Positions 1 through 7,876 of a DNA stretch of 64,000 nucleotides are shown piece after piece. Under the pieces are notes generated by a model. The model saw only the letters and a program-made list of their open reading frames with translations. It had not been told where the DNA came from and ran no database searches. Origin of the DNA: an uncultured Verrucomicrobiales bacterium (GTDB taxonomy: Bacteria; Verrucomicrobiota; Verrucomicrobiia; Verrucomicrobiales; Akkermansiaceae); assembly GCA_937944055.1 (NCBI GenBank), contig CALDZJ010000035.1, positions 1 to 64,000 on the forward strand, in the 5' to 3' direction. The translations under genes were made by a program, and so were the position numbers. Numbering within the stretch: position 1 is the first letter of the stretch; each line of letters starts with the position of its first letter.

Positions 1-1
1 T

Positions 2-1531
2 GCCGAACTTCGTGCGGAACTCGAAATCAATCGAGCCGAGCTTGAGACCCAAAAAGCCCTCGTCTCCGCTTTACTCACCCGCATCTACGGAGCCAAGAGC
101 GAGAAGATGAGCCATGAACAACTCCTCCTCACCTTCCTAGATGACGAGGCAAAAAAGCCCGAAACCGTCGATGGAAACGAGGAACCACCGGCGGCTAACA
201 AAGTAGCAAAACCCAAGCGCGCCAAACGCACCAACAAACTCCTCCACTCACTCGAGGGACTGCCCACCATCGAGCGAACCGTTACCGACCCGCAAGTCCT
301 CGCCAACCCCGAACTCTTCCGCCTCCTCAGCGAAGAAACCAGCGTCCGACTCCACGCCAGTCCAGGCACCTTCACCCGCGAGGTCATCAAGCGCCAGACC
401 CACGTTCGCAAAGGAGATCCTGACGCCGTCCCTTTCACTCCACCACTTGAGCCCTGCCTCCTTCCTGGTAGCGTTCTCACACCCAGCCTCGGAGCTCTCC
501 TACTCACCGAAAAGTTTTGCTATCACCAACCCTTCTATCGTCAGGAGTGGCGACTTCGAGCGAGCCACGGCATCGAACTCACCCGCAACAACATGTGCAA
601 TTGGCACGATCACCTCGCCGACCTAGTCCTGCCGCTCTACCAACTCATCGCCGCCAAACTCCGAAAAAGTTCGTACCTCAAAGCAGACGAAACACCCATT
701 GACTGCCTTGAGCCAGGCAAAGGCGAAACCGCCACCGGATACTTCTGGGTTTATCACCACCCGGAACACGGTCCACTTTTCGATTGGCACAAAAGCCGAG
801 CCAACACCTGCCTCGACAAGATCCTCATCGACGACGAGGCTGGCACAGCCTTCAGTGGCTACCTTCAAAGCGACGGTCTGCGAGCCTACCGCACCTTCCG
901 CGAGCGTCACACTGATCTTAAAATCATCCCCGTAAGCTGCCTCGCCCACATTCGTCGCAAGTTCGTCAAAGCCCAAGGTGATCACCCAAGAATCACAGCT
1001 TGGATCCTTCTGCAGATCGGAAAGATCTATGACATTGAACGAAAGCTCAAAAAGCGAAGAGCCAGTGCTCAACTTCGGAAACGAGCCCGCCAACTCCTTC
1101 TACGCCGCACTTACCATCATCTCGAAAAACTCTTCAAACATCTTCAAAAACACCGCCGTATCCTGCCTCAAAGTAACCTTGGAAAAGCGCTTCACTACGC
1201 CCTCGACCAATGGTGCCACCTTGAACCCTGCTTCCTGGACGGGCAGATCGAGTTCGACAACAACCACACCGAAGGGGCCATCCGCCCCACAAAGCTGGGT
1301 GCAAAGAATTGGATGTTTATCGGGAACGAAGACACTGGTTGGCGTAGTGCCGTGATCTATACCTTTGTTGAACAAATCCGGCGTCACGGCATGGATCCCT
1401 TCGCCTACTTCGAATGGGTCTTTGAAAAACTCATGCACAGCCCAAGCGAGGATAAACTCGAAGCCCTGCTGCCAGTGAACTGGGTCGCGTCTCAGCGTTC
1501 TGAACAGAATCTACAAGAGTCCGCAGCGTAG
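2..1531 (+). CDS. tnpC: IS66 family transposase (TnpC), 5' end outside window
   Basis: DDE transposase of the IS66 family, which moves the insertion sequence. The frame is open from base 2, upstream of the first ATG at 107, and reads through a Leu/Glu-rich coiled coil into YGAKSEKMSHEQ, the usual N-terminal IS66 signature, so the true start lies left of the window. The body has the expected KADETPI, YLQSDGLRAY and conserved C-terminal FDNNHTEGAIRPTKLGAKNW segments, which carry the D, D and E of the catalytic core (recognised by eye). The reading frame is intact to TAG 1529-1531, so the copy may be functional. It sits just beyond the 3' end of the oppositely oriented defence operon. Family assignment is secure; activity is not shown. 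Confidence 0.93.
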   Translation, partial: AELRAELEINRAELETQKALVSALLTRIYGAKSEKMSHEQLLLTFLDDEAKKPETVDGNEEPPAANKVAKPKRAKRTNKLLHSLEGLPTIERTVTDPQVLANPELFRLLSEETSVRLHASPGTFTREVIKRQTHVRKGDPDAVPFTPPLEPCLLPGSVLTPSLGALLLTEKFCYHQPFYRQEWRLRASHGIELTRNNMCNWHDHLADLVLPLYQLIAAKLRKSSYLKADETPIDCLEPGKGETATGYFWVYHHPEHGPLFDWHKSRANTCLDKILIDDEAGTAFSGYLQSDGLRAYRTFRERHTDLKIIPVSCLAHIRRKFVKAQGDHPRITAWILLQIGKIYDIERKLKKRRASAQLRKRARQLLLRRTYHHLEKLFKHLQKHRRILPQSNLGKALHYALDQWCHLEPCFLDGQIEFDNNHTEGAIRPTKLGAKNWMFIGNEDTGWRSAVIYTFVEQIRRHGMDPFAYFEWVFEKLMHSPSEDKLEALLPVNWVASQRSEQNLQESAA

Positions 1532-1540
1532 AAGCCAGAG

Positions 1541-1558
1541 ATGCCAGACCTCTGGCAT
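1541..1558 (+). repeat. Perfect inverted repeat 3' of the IS66 transposase
   Basis: The arms ATGCCAGA and TCTGGCAT are perfect complements separated by only CC. They lie 9 bases after the transposase stop and inside the element. The structure could slow or end transposase transcription, but no T-run follows. Role not established. Confidence 0.55.
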
Positions 1559-1698
1559 AAATGTAAGAGGGGCTCTGTTGAGCGTTTACTCAGTAGGACT
1601 TAGCTGTCCTTCAGCAAGAGAATGTAATCGAAATAGTCGAAACAAAAAAAATAAAGGAGCGTGACAGTAACACATGCTGAAAATTTTAACCTCAAACT

Positions 1699-2469
1699 CT
1701 ACATAAGTTGTTTCATTCGGCCAGCAACTCCTGTCTTTGCCTTTGCGATGCTCTGTAGAGCGTTCCGATGAGGGACTTCGAAACCTCGGGGCACTGAAAC
1801 TGAGGCGACGATCCTATCTGGAGGCACCGTCCATTTCGTGAATGCTCCCATAGCATGACTGTATTCGAAATGTGAAAGGTCTTCTTCGATGAGAAGGATG
1901 GCATAGACAATGCCCTCCGTAAACTTGAGTAGTGGAGCATTCACCAGTTCCTCGATCGCCTTCAACTGGGCCAACTTGAGACTGAGAAATACCAAGTCAA
2001 CCGGAGGAGGAGGTCCTGTGACAGGGTCGTTGAAGTGTACACGCCGATCAGCTTCCATCTCATCGGGGGAGTCAATGAACTTGTGAAGGTCGGCAATAGC
2101 CTTTCGTAGCGCTCGCGCTTTTTCTCCCCCCGCAAAGTCATCGGTCGCATAGCGCATGGCGTAGGTCAGGTCCGGGGTGAAGAAGGAAAGGCCAGTGCTT
2201 GTTCCACCTTCTAAATCAAACCCCTGCGAAAATCCTTTTAAGACTTCGTAGCCACCAGTTCCCGTGCCTGCCCAGTTAATCGTGTCATAGAGACCTACGA
2301 CTTGGTTGATGGCATCGGCGAGGAGTGAAGAGTTCTCCTTTCCGCAGACGCCATTCGATTCAATTTTTTCAGCGTTTGACTGGGAGGTGCCATGAAAAAT
2401 GATTTCGGGGCAGTCAGCCACGTAGTCAGGGAACAAACCTTCGAAGCGAGCGATAGGGAGATCGATCAT
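1699..2469 (-). CDS. ADP-ribosyltransferase-like protein, last gene of the defence operon
   Basis: A 256-residue cytosolic protein without signal peptide. Residues 24-41 (FHGTS...IESNGV) look like the His motif of PARP/ART folds (HG[ST]...I...G), and GLSFFTPDLTYAMRYA (93-108) looks like the second motif with its Tyr. In the third motif, KWTVPPDRIV (212-221), a Lys stands where PARP-type enzymes carry the catalytic Glu, so the enzyme may be altered or use another acidic residue. If it is an ART, it would transfer ADP-ribose from NAD+ to a macromolecule, a usual toxin or effector activity in defence loci (inference). It begins 61 bp after the Mrr gene on the same strand. No family could be assigned with certainty. 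Confidence 0.5.
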   Translation of the reverse strand: MIDLPIARFEGLFPDYVADCPEIIFHGTSQSNAEKIESNGVCGKENSSLLADAINQVVGLYDTINWAGTGTGGYEVLKGFSQGFDLEGGTSTGLSFFTPDLTYAMRYATDDFAGGEKARALRKAIADLHKFIDSPDEMEADRRVHFNDPVTGPPPPVDLVFLSLKLAQLKAIEELVNAPLLKFTEGIVYAILLIEEDLSHFEYSHAMGAFTKWTVPPDRIVASVSVPRGFEVPHRNALQSIAKAKTGVAGRMKQLM

Positions 2470-2530
2470 TGTTGCGGGCTTTCGCTTTTCGAAATTTCAG
2501 AAGGACAGGTGAATAGGAGCTTCGGCGAGG

Positions 2531-3541
2531 TTAGTCATCAGAGTCATTTACGACCTCTGGCACGTAGATGCGCTTGAGGGGGAGGAGGCTTTTGTAGCGG
2601 GTGTCGAAGGCCTCGTAGTGCTGGAAGATGAGGTCGACGAGTTCGTCTCCCTCAATGAGGCGGAGGTTGCCTTTGCCTTGCTCGAAGTCGCGGCATTGGC
2701 GGGAGTATTTGCCCAAGGTGACGAAGAGGCCGTATTCGCCGTCTGAGAGCTTTCCGTAGAGGGCTGAGACGTCGCGGTCGGTGATGGTTCCCTCGGAGCT
2801 TTTGACCTGCACTTTGATGATGGGTGGCTCAATGCCGAGTTGATCTTTGTGGGCGATGATGTCCACGCTGGGCTCGTTGGTGCGGGCGAGGCGTGCTTGG
2901 TAGCCCATACACTCCAGAAGGTGCTGGATGAACTCTTCGAGCGGGAGGCCTTTGAGTCGCTGGGTGAGAGTTTTGATGATGAAGTCCTTGGTGGTGTCCT
3001 CCATGTCGGAGGTGATGGTGACGGCTGATTCATCTTCGGAGATGATGGGCGGTGCAGATTTACCTTCAAGAGCGGCGAGATATTCGTCAGCGTAGTTCTT
3101 CACTTGGAAGAAGCTCATGGCGCTGCCGATTTCGTAGAGGGCTCCTTGGGAGAACTGGGTGCGCTCGAAGCGCTTGAGCCATTTCACAGAGCGCTGATGT
3201 GGGTAACCGTGTTTGTCTGAGCTTTGGTGGGTATAGTCGCCGGTGACTTCACCGACGGAGATGGAGCGGTCGGTCTTGTTCGGGAAGATGACAAGGTCTC
3301 CGACATTCATCTCGTGGACGAAGCGAAAGAGTTGGCCGGCGTTGTTGGGAATTGCTCCGGGTTTCTTCTCTGGATAAGCGGTCGAGACGGCTTCTTTGAA
3401 GGCTTCGCGGTCGGGGCTGAGCGTCGAAAGATCAGGCATCTTGGTCCAGCCGAGGGCGACACAGTTTTTCTTAAGGAAGAGGGAGACTGCGTCGCCAGTC
3501 TTTCCGGCGTGGATTCCCCAGAGGGTGGGTTTTGTGATCAT
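2531..3541 (-). CDS. Mrr-type restriction endonuclease with N-terminal EVE-like region
   Basis: A 336-residue putative DNA endonuclease. The start at 3541 (MITKPTLWGIHAGK) is chosen over an in-frame start at 3721 because the longer form would overlap the upstream gene and adds unordered sequence. Residues 1-150 resemble the small-molecule/modified-base sensing N-terminal part often joined to Mrr domains. The C-terminal part (about 185-310) is an Mrr_cat/PD-(D/E)XK fold with Asp227 in EPSVDIIAHKD and Gln245-Val-Lys247 in KVQVKSS. Family knowledge: Mrr nucleases often cut modified DNA. It starts 28 bp after the reverse transcriptase gene, in the same direction, so it is probably part of the hsd operon. 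Its compatibility with methylation by the neighbouring HsdM is an open question. Confidence 0.82.
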   Translation of the reverse strand: MITKPTLWGIHAGKTGDAVSLFLKKNCVALGWTKMPDLSTLSPDREAFKEAVSTAYPEKKPGAIPNNAGQLFRFVHEMNVGDLVIFPNKTDRSISVGEVTGDYTHQSSDKHGYPHQRSVKWLKRFERTQFSQGALYEIGSAMSFFQVKNYADEYLAALEGKSAPPIISEDESAVTITSDMEDTTKDFIIKTLTQRLKGLPLEEFIQHLLECMGYQARLARTNEPSVDIIAHKDQLGIEPPIIKVQVKSSEGTITDRDVSALYGKLSDGEYGLFVTLGKYSRQCRDFEQGKGNLRLIEGDELVDLIFQHYEAFDTRYKSLLPLKRIYVPEVVNDSDD

Positions 3542-3569
3542 GGTATCGGTGAGGCGCGATGATTGAGGC

Positions 3570-6560
3570 TTAAGGTGTTTCCGGCAGTCTTTTTCGGCTG
3601 GTATCCATATCGTTAGCGAAACCCTCAGGAATGGGTTTGTAAGGTTTGTCGGGGGAATTGAGAGAACTCTGAAAGGCGCGCAATCCATCGATATTGATGC
3701 TGCCGACCACGAAGTAGTCATCCTGCCCTCCTTTCACTCTTACTAAATCTCGCTCCCAAGCATTCTTAAACGGGGCTCTTATGCGGCTGTCACCGTAGGT
3801 GCGGTTATTGCATTGGACAATGTAGGCGTGGACGTCCAAGGCTGATGACTCGACAAGCGCGTTAAATGTCTCTGTGTCTGGATTCCATTCAACGACAAAT
3901 AGAGCATCTACCTTGCCTCTCAGTTTGGCCCTTTTTTGAATGTTCGTAAGTTCACTGCAGATCAAGAGTGAGAGTTGCAAGCCGTGATGATCAAGGACAG
4001 TAACTTGCGAGTCACTCGAACGGGGTTCCATTCGCAAGTTGGCAATTCTTTCCAACTCCTCGCGCTCTCTCTTGGCGGGGTGTTCTTTGTCTTGGCAATA
4101 CGTTGAATAGCTAGGGTATCCGAAGCCATCGTGGATCAGTGCAGCCCAGACTTGATTGTGAACTACGTCTCTATCTTTGTGTTTTAGATACTCGATGCCG
4201 GCGACGAGCGAGGTTCCAGATGTCAGAAGTTTTTTAGCAAGAAAGTGAAACCATTGAGGCGGGATAGAAAGCTCAGGAAAGACGACGTAGTGAGGCTTTG
4301 AGTCAGCTTTGAGAATTTGGTTGAGCAACCGATTAATACGGAAGAATCGTCTCTGGTCAGGGTCATCGAATTCGGTGAAAGAGGCGACCCAACTTTCGTC
4401 TTCCGTTAGGAAGCTTGTGACCGCTATTTTCGCATTGGTGCGGTTTTCATCGCTTGGGAATACAATTCTGCGGTGCCCTTCTTGTTCTGTAAGAGCTTGC
4501 TGAGGAAAGCCTCCAGACTCAACGTTGTAACCACGCATCGCTAGGATGATCTTCTGCAGGGTCATCACTCCATCCAGTGAGTAGGCATCACTGATCAGGT
4601 GGTAGAGCTGGTCAATCGTGTGAGGTCGAGTTCTAAACAGAATTCCAATTGGGGCCCGGCTCTCCGGTTCGCATCCCATGACCTCACAGAAACGAGATAC
4701 CCCTTCGGTGATGATCTTAGGGAGGAAGTCTGAGGTGCCTTCTGCTTGAGGTAGAGCCTTGAAATTGATGCCTACGCGATAGGAGGAAAGATCGTGAGGG
4801 TTTTCAATAAGCCTGAGAGGCTCGGAAGCTAAGTCGTGACAGAAGTATGCCCACCAGTGATCTCTTTCCGTATCAAAGAGTTGATGCTTCCAAAGGTCGA
4901 AGGTCTTGTCCCAATGTGAATTCCAAATGGGTTTGAAATCCTCAGAGTAAGCGGGAAAAGCTCCTGTGATTGTTTCTTTGATAGAGCGTTTGAGTTGGTT
5001 GCGCCATTTCTCTCCGAAGAGCTTTTTGGCGGCCTTTTTACTGACGGGGCCCTTGATGAAATAGCTGCCGTTTTTACTGATTGTCTTGAACACGCTTTCG
5101 ATGGCTTTGATGAGCTTCCAAAGGTGTTCGAGATCACGACATTTGAGTGCAACTTGGAGAATGCGTGGGATGTAGCCTTGGAATGTGAAGAAGCGTTGAG
5201 GCACAAAAAGCTGTTCAAGGCATCCATCAAGGAAAGCGTGCCGTGCTTCTTGCCAGGTCGAGGGGGAGAGAGCTCTTTCATAAGCTTCAAAATCTCTGAG
5301 CTGCATCGCAAAAGCCGACCGCTTGATGGTAAGGTTTTCAATCCCTTGGAGTGCAGAGGCTGCATCACCACTTGAATCGAGAGCTTCGATCATTCCGGCC
5401 TGCACACTCGCTTCATCTTCTGGGACTTCGGGCAGTGATCTCCACTCACTGTTTCGTTCTTGAATCTGGCGATTTAAGGTTTTGAGTAGATTTTTGCCAG
5501 AGGAACCTTCGAGGAAAAAGCTCTTCGTCTTGCTGGGCGAGAAGGCTAGTTTTCCGATGCTTTTGAAGCTGGAGTGATAAACGATATCAAGATCAGTTTG
5601 AACTGCTTCGCCAGGCACAGTCGCTGTGATACGAGAGTTGGTTTGACTTGTTACCCAGTTCCATAAATCAAATTTTGTCTCGAACTCTGAATAGTTTTCA
5701 AGGACGAGGATGATGTCATCGACGTAGCGGCCATAGTAGATGGGTGTGAGGCTTTTCTCGATCACTTCATCGAACTGATGAAGGGCAAGGTTTGCGATGA
5801 CACTTGATGCGGTTAATCCAACTGGGAGTCCTTTATTCAAAGGTGTGGTATTGGCCCAGTCGATCAGGGCTCGGACAAAGATTGCATTCAGTGTTGTTTG
5901 CGAAAGGCTAAGCTCCACTCCAATCGACTCATGAAAATCGGGATCAAGGAGGAACCCGGGGCTAAAGCTGTGATAGAAAGAGGTGAAGTCTGAGGAGATG
6001 GTAACGATCTTTTTTCCAGCCTCTAAGGCATCCGATGCCGCCGTCATCCCGTTTTCACGCCAGCGCCGATAGGCGTGAAAGTATTGGGTGCAGGAGCCTT
6101 GTGCGATGCCGTTAAACGTCCCTTGCCTGGTTCTTCGGAGCCGATTGCCACGTGCACAAGGGCGTAGCTTGTCCTCAAAGAGTGCGCCGACCTCGCTGAT
6201 CCACAGAGCGGCGAGGACATGGAACTCGACCGAGAGGTGTTCCATGATCCGAAACTCCACTTGAGGTTTAGTGTGAGCTACGGTGGATTTCCAACTCGTC
6301 CATGGTTCAGAGTGAGTGCCGTCAATGGGGTAGTCGTTCTTAAACCCATGGGGAATGACATCCCAAGAATCGTCATCAAAGTTGAATGGTTTACCCTCTT
6401 CGATTTTCTTGCCGAGACGGGTGAGGTTACCAACTAAGTCTTTCTCAAACTCTAGCAAGTCTTCTCTGCAGTCACGGGATGAGAAGAAGAGGTCTGTCTT
6501 CGCTCGCCGGTAAGCGAGGCCAAGTTCTTCATTGCTGGGGCTGTAGAGAGATAATTTCAT
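3570..6560 (-). CDS. Reverse transcriptase-nitrilase fusion (DRT1/UG1-like defence protein)
   Basis: A 996-residue two-domain protein. The reverse transcriptase part (about 105-350) has ALWISEVG, RGNRLRR, the motif A segment SSDFTSFYH (Asp191), KGLPVGLTASS and the catalytic GRYVDDIILV (YVDD at 279-282). The C-terminal part (about 700-955) is a carbon-nitrogen hydrolase fold with a Glu-Lys-Cys set: Glu763 in VVFPELS, Lys825 near QDKEHP, Cys868 in LLICSEL. RT plus C-terminal nitrilase is the layout of the UG1 class, DRT type 1, shown by others to give phage defence. The ATG shares one base with the hsdS stop (TAATG), so translation is coupled to the specificity subunit. No intron maturase domain and no retron msr/msd were seen. 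The nitrilase substrate is unknown. Confidence 0.88.
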   Translation of the reverse strand: MKLSLYSPSNEELGLAYRRAKTDLFFSSRDCREDLLEFEKDLVGNLTRLGKKIEEGKPFNFDDDSWDVIPHGFKNDYPIDGTHSEPWTSWKSTVAHTKPQVEFRIMEHLSVEFHVLAALWISEVGALFEDKLRPCARGNRLRRTRQGTFNGIAQGSCTQYFHAYRRWRENGMTAASDALEAGKKIVTISSDFTSFYHSFSPGFLLDPDFHESIGVELSLSQTTLNAIFVRALIDWANTTPLNKGLPVGLTASSVIANLALHQFDEVIEKSLTPIYYGRYVDDIILVLENYSEFETKFDLWNWVTSQTNSRITATVPGEAVQTDLDIVYHSSFKSIGKLAFSPSKTKSFFLEGSSGKNLLKTLNRQIQERNSEWRSLPEVPEDEASVQAGMIEALDSSGDAASALQGIENLTIKRSAFAMQLRDFEAYERALSPSTWQEARHAFLDGCLEQLFVPQRFFTFQGYIPRILQVALKCRDLEHLWKLIKAIESVFKTISKNGSYFIKGPVSKKAAKKLFGEKWRNQLKRSIKETITGAFPAYSEDFKPIWNSHWDKTFDLWKHQLFDTERDHWWAYFCHDLASEPLRLIENPHDLSSYRVGINFKALPQAEGTSDFLPKIITEGVSRFCEVMGCEPESRAPIGILFRTRPHTIDQLYHLISDAYSLDGVMTLQKIILAMRGYNVESGGFPQQALTEQEGHRRIVFPSDENRTNAKIAVTSFLTEDESWVASFTEFDDPDQRRFFRINRLLNQILKADSKPHYVVFPELSIPPQWFHFLAKKLLTSGTSLVAGIEYLKHKDRDVVHNQVWAALIHDGFGYPSYSTYCQDKEHPAKREREELERIANLRMEPRSSDSQVTVLDHHGLQLSLLICSELTNIQKRAKLRGKVDALFVVEWNPDTETFNALVESSALDVHAYIVQCNNRTYGDSRIRAPFKNAWERDLVRVKGGQDDYFVVGSINIDGLRAFQSSLNSPDKPYKPIPEGFANDMDTSRKRLPETP

Positions 6561-7876
6561 TAACTGGAAAAGGCTTCTTTTAGGACGGCTTGGAGGAGGT
6601 CGGCGGCGTGGGTGCGGGAATTCTCGATTTCGGTTTCGAGTTCTCGGCAGGTGGCCATGAGGGCTTCGACGCGGGAGACGATGGCGGCTTGTTCGGCGAG
6701 GGGTGGGAGGGGGATTGGCAGTGTCTTTAACGATTTGCTCGTAAGGTGCGGAATGCCAGCTCCCGTGAAAAAGCCTTCAATGAAACTACTTTCGGCACAA
6801 AGCTTCATGTAGTGATTGAATAAAAAGGGGTCAAAAAGAGAGCCGTAAAAGCGGATACGGTGTAGAGCTTTTTGAAATACCATTGGTTTGTAATCGCTCC
6901 AGACGGCTGTCCGGCCGATTCCTCCGCCACCTTCGCAGACTAGAATATCGCCATATTTTACCGAATATTGATCGAGTTCGTGCTCGCCCAGTTTAAGAGT
7001 TTTCAGATCATTAGTTTTTACTTGATACCATCTGACATTGAGGTTGCGTAAATATGGCATTTCGATGCCGGTGTTTTTGGCTTTATCGAGCATTTTACCT
7101 AAAGACATCTGAGCTAAGTCGCCAGTTTTGCACCACTTCCAGCCCTCTGGAATCTCGAAGGGGATTTCTTCTGGGGTGATCTCGGGGAGGGGTTTTTCTT
7201 TGCGGATTTTCTTTTCGGCGATGAGGCGGGCTATTTCGGTTTGGATGCGTTTGAGGAGTTCGCTGACGGGTTCGGTGTCGGGGTTCTTGGCCCGCCAGTC
7301 CGCCGTTAATTTTCCCTGAATCGCTTCCTGCAGGATGGCTTGCTTGAGTTTGGTAAGGAGGGATTTTTGTTCGACGATTTCCCCTTTGGCGATGGCCATG
7401 GCTGCCTTTGCTCGCTCGATTTTTTGGATCAGGAGTCGTTGGTGAGTGAGGTCGGGGAGGTTGACTTCATAGTGTAGAAAAAACTCTTCCTGAACTCTCT
7501 TGCGGTTGGTGTTGCCACGACTGGCCTTGATACAGGCTTCGAGAAACTGAGGCGATTGTAGGAAGACGTTGAAGAAGTCTCGATCGACTTGGTCCTCGTT
7601 GACCTCGTAGGACATGAAGTCATTGGTGACCAGCGCACCTTCCAAATCGTCAGGAATGATTCCGAAAGCGCTGTTACGAGCGTCGATTCGGCTAAGGATG
7701 AATTGTCCTGCTTTGACCAACCATTGATTCTTTGTTCCGATTTCAATCCCTCTTTTGGTCCCACGCAGTCGGACGCCTTTGTAGTTTGTTCCGATGGTGA
7801 CCTGTTTGTAGATCACGTCATCTTGAACGGTTTCCGCTTCTTTGTAGCGGGTCAGAATATTGCCGATTCGTTTCAT
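6560..7876 (-). CDS. hsdS: Type I restriction-modification specificity subunit HsdS
   Basis: A 438-residue DNA-recognition subunit that binds HsdM (methylation) and HsdR (restriction). It has the usual two-fold build: a first target-recognition region (about 1-160), a long helix with the conserved ILQEAIQGKLTADWR segment (about 185-200), a second recognition region from GWKWCKTGDLA, and a terminal helix after LPPLAEQAAIVSRVEALM. The ATG at 7876 follows the hsdM stop directly, and the gene ends in a one-base overlap with the reverse transcriptase gene. The N-terminal recognition region starts with little leader sequence but otherwise the length is normal. Recognition sequence cannot be read from the protein. 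Confidence 0.95.
   Translation of the reverse strand: MKRIGNILTRYKEAETVQDDVIYKQVTIGTNYKGVRLRGTKRGIEIGTKNQWLVKAGQFILSRIDARNSAFGIIPDDLEGALVTNDFMSYEVNEDQVDRDFFNVFLQSPQFLEACIKASRGNTNRKRVQEEFFLHYEVNLPDLTHQRLLIQKIERAKAAMAIAKGEIVEQKSLLTKLKQAILQEAIQGKLTADWRAKNPDTEPVSELLKRIQTEIARLIAEKKIRKEKPLPEITPEEIPFEIPEGWKWCKTGDLAQMSLGKMLDKAKNTGIEMPYLRNLNVRWYQVKTNDLKTLKLGEHELDQYSVKYGDILVCEGGGGIGRTAVWSDYKPMVFQKALHRIRFYGSLFDPFLFNHYMKLCAESSFIEGFFTGAGIPHLTSKSLKTLPIPLPPLAEQAAIVSRVEALMATCRELETEIENSRTHAADLLQAVLKEAFSS

Larger units (their letters stand above)
1..1589 (+). mobile_element. IS66-family insertion sequence, right part only
   Basis: The element enters from outside the window and carries the IS66 transposase. 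Its right end is placed at 1589 because the complement of 1569-1589 starts GTAAACGCTC, resembling the GTAAGCG-type termini known for IS66 elements. The left end, the accessory tnpA/tnpB genes and the target duplication cannot be checked here; the 8 bases after the end (1590-1597) would be one copy of the expected 8-bp duplication. Confidence 0.7.

Noticed and set aside
3542-3721. 60-codon N-terminal extension of the Mrr gene
   Set aside because: It lies inside the reverse transcriptase gene in another frame and has no family support; the start at 3541 places a conserved-looking N-terminus.
3570-6560. Retron or group II intron origin for the reverse transcriptase
   Set aside because: The C-terminal nitrilase domain, lack of a maturase/HNH domain and lack of a recognisable msr/msd or intron boundary fit a UG/DRT-type RT instead. 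I cannot exclude a non-coding RNA partner by eye.
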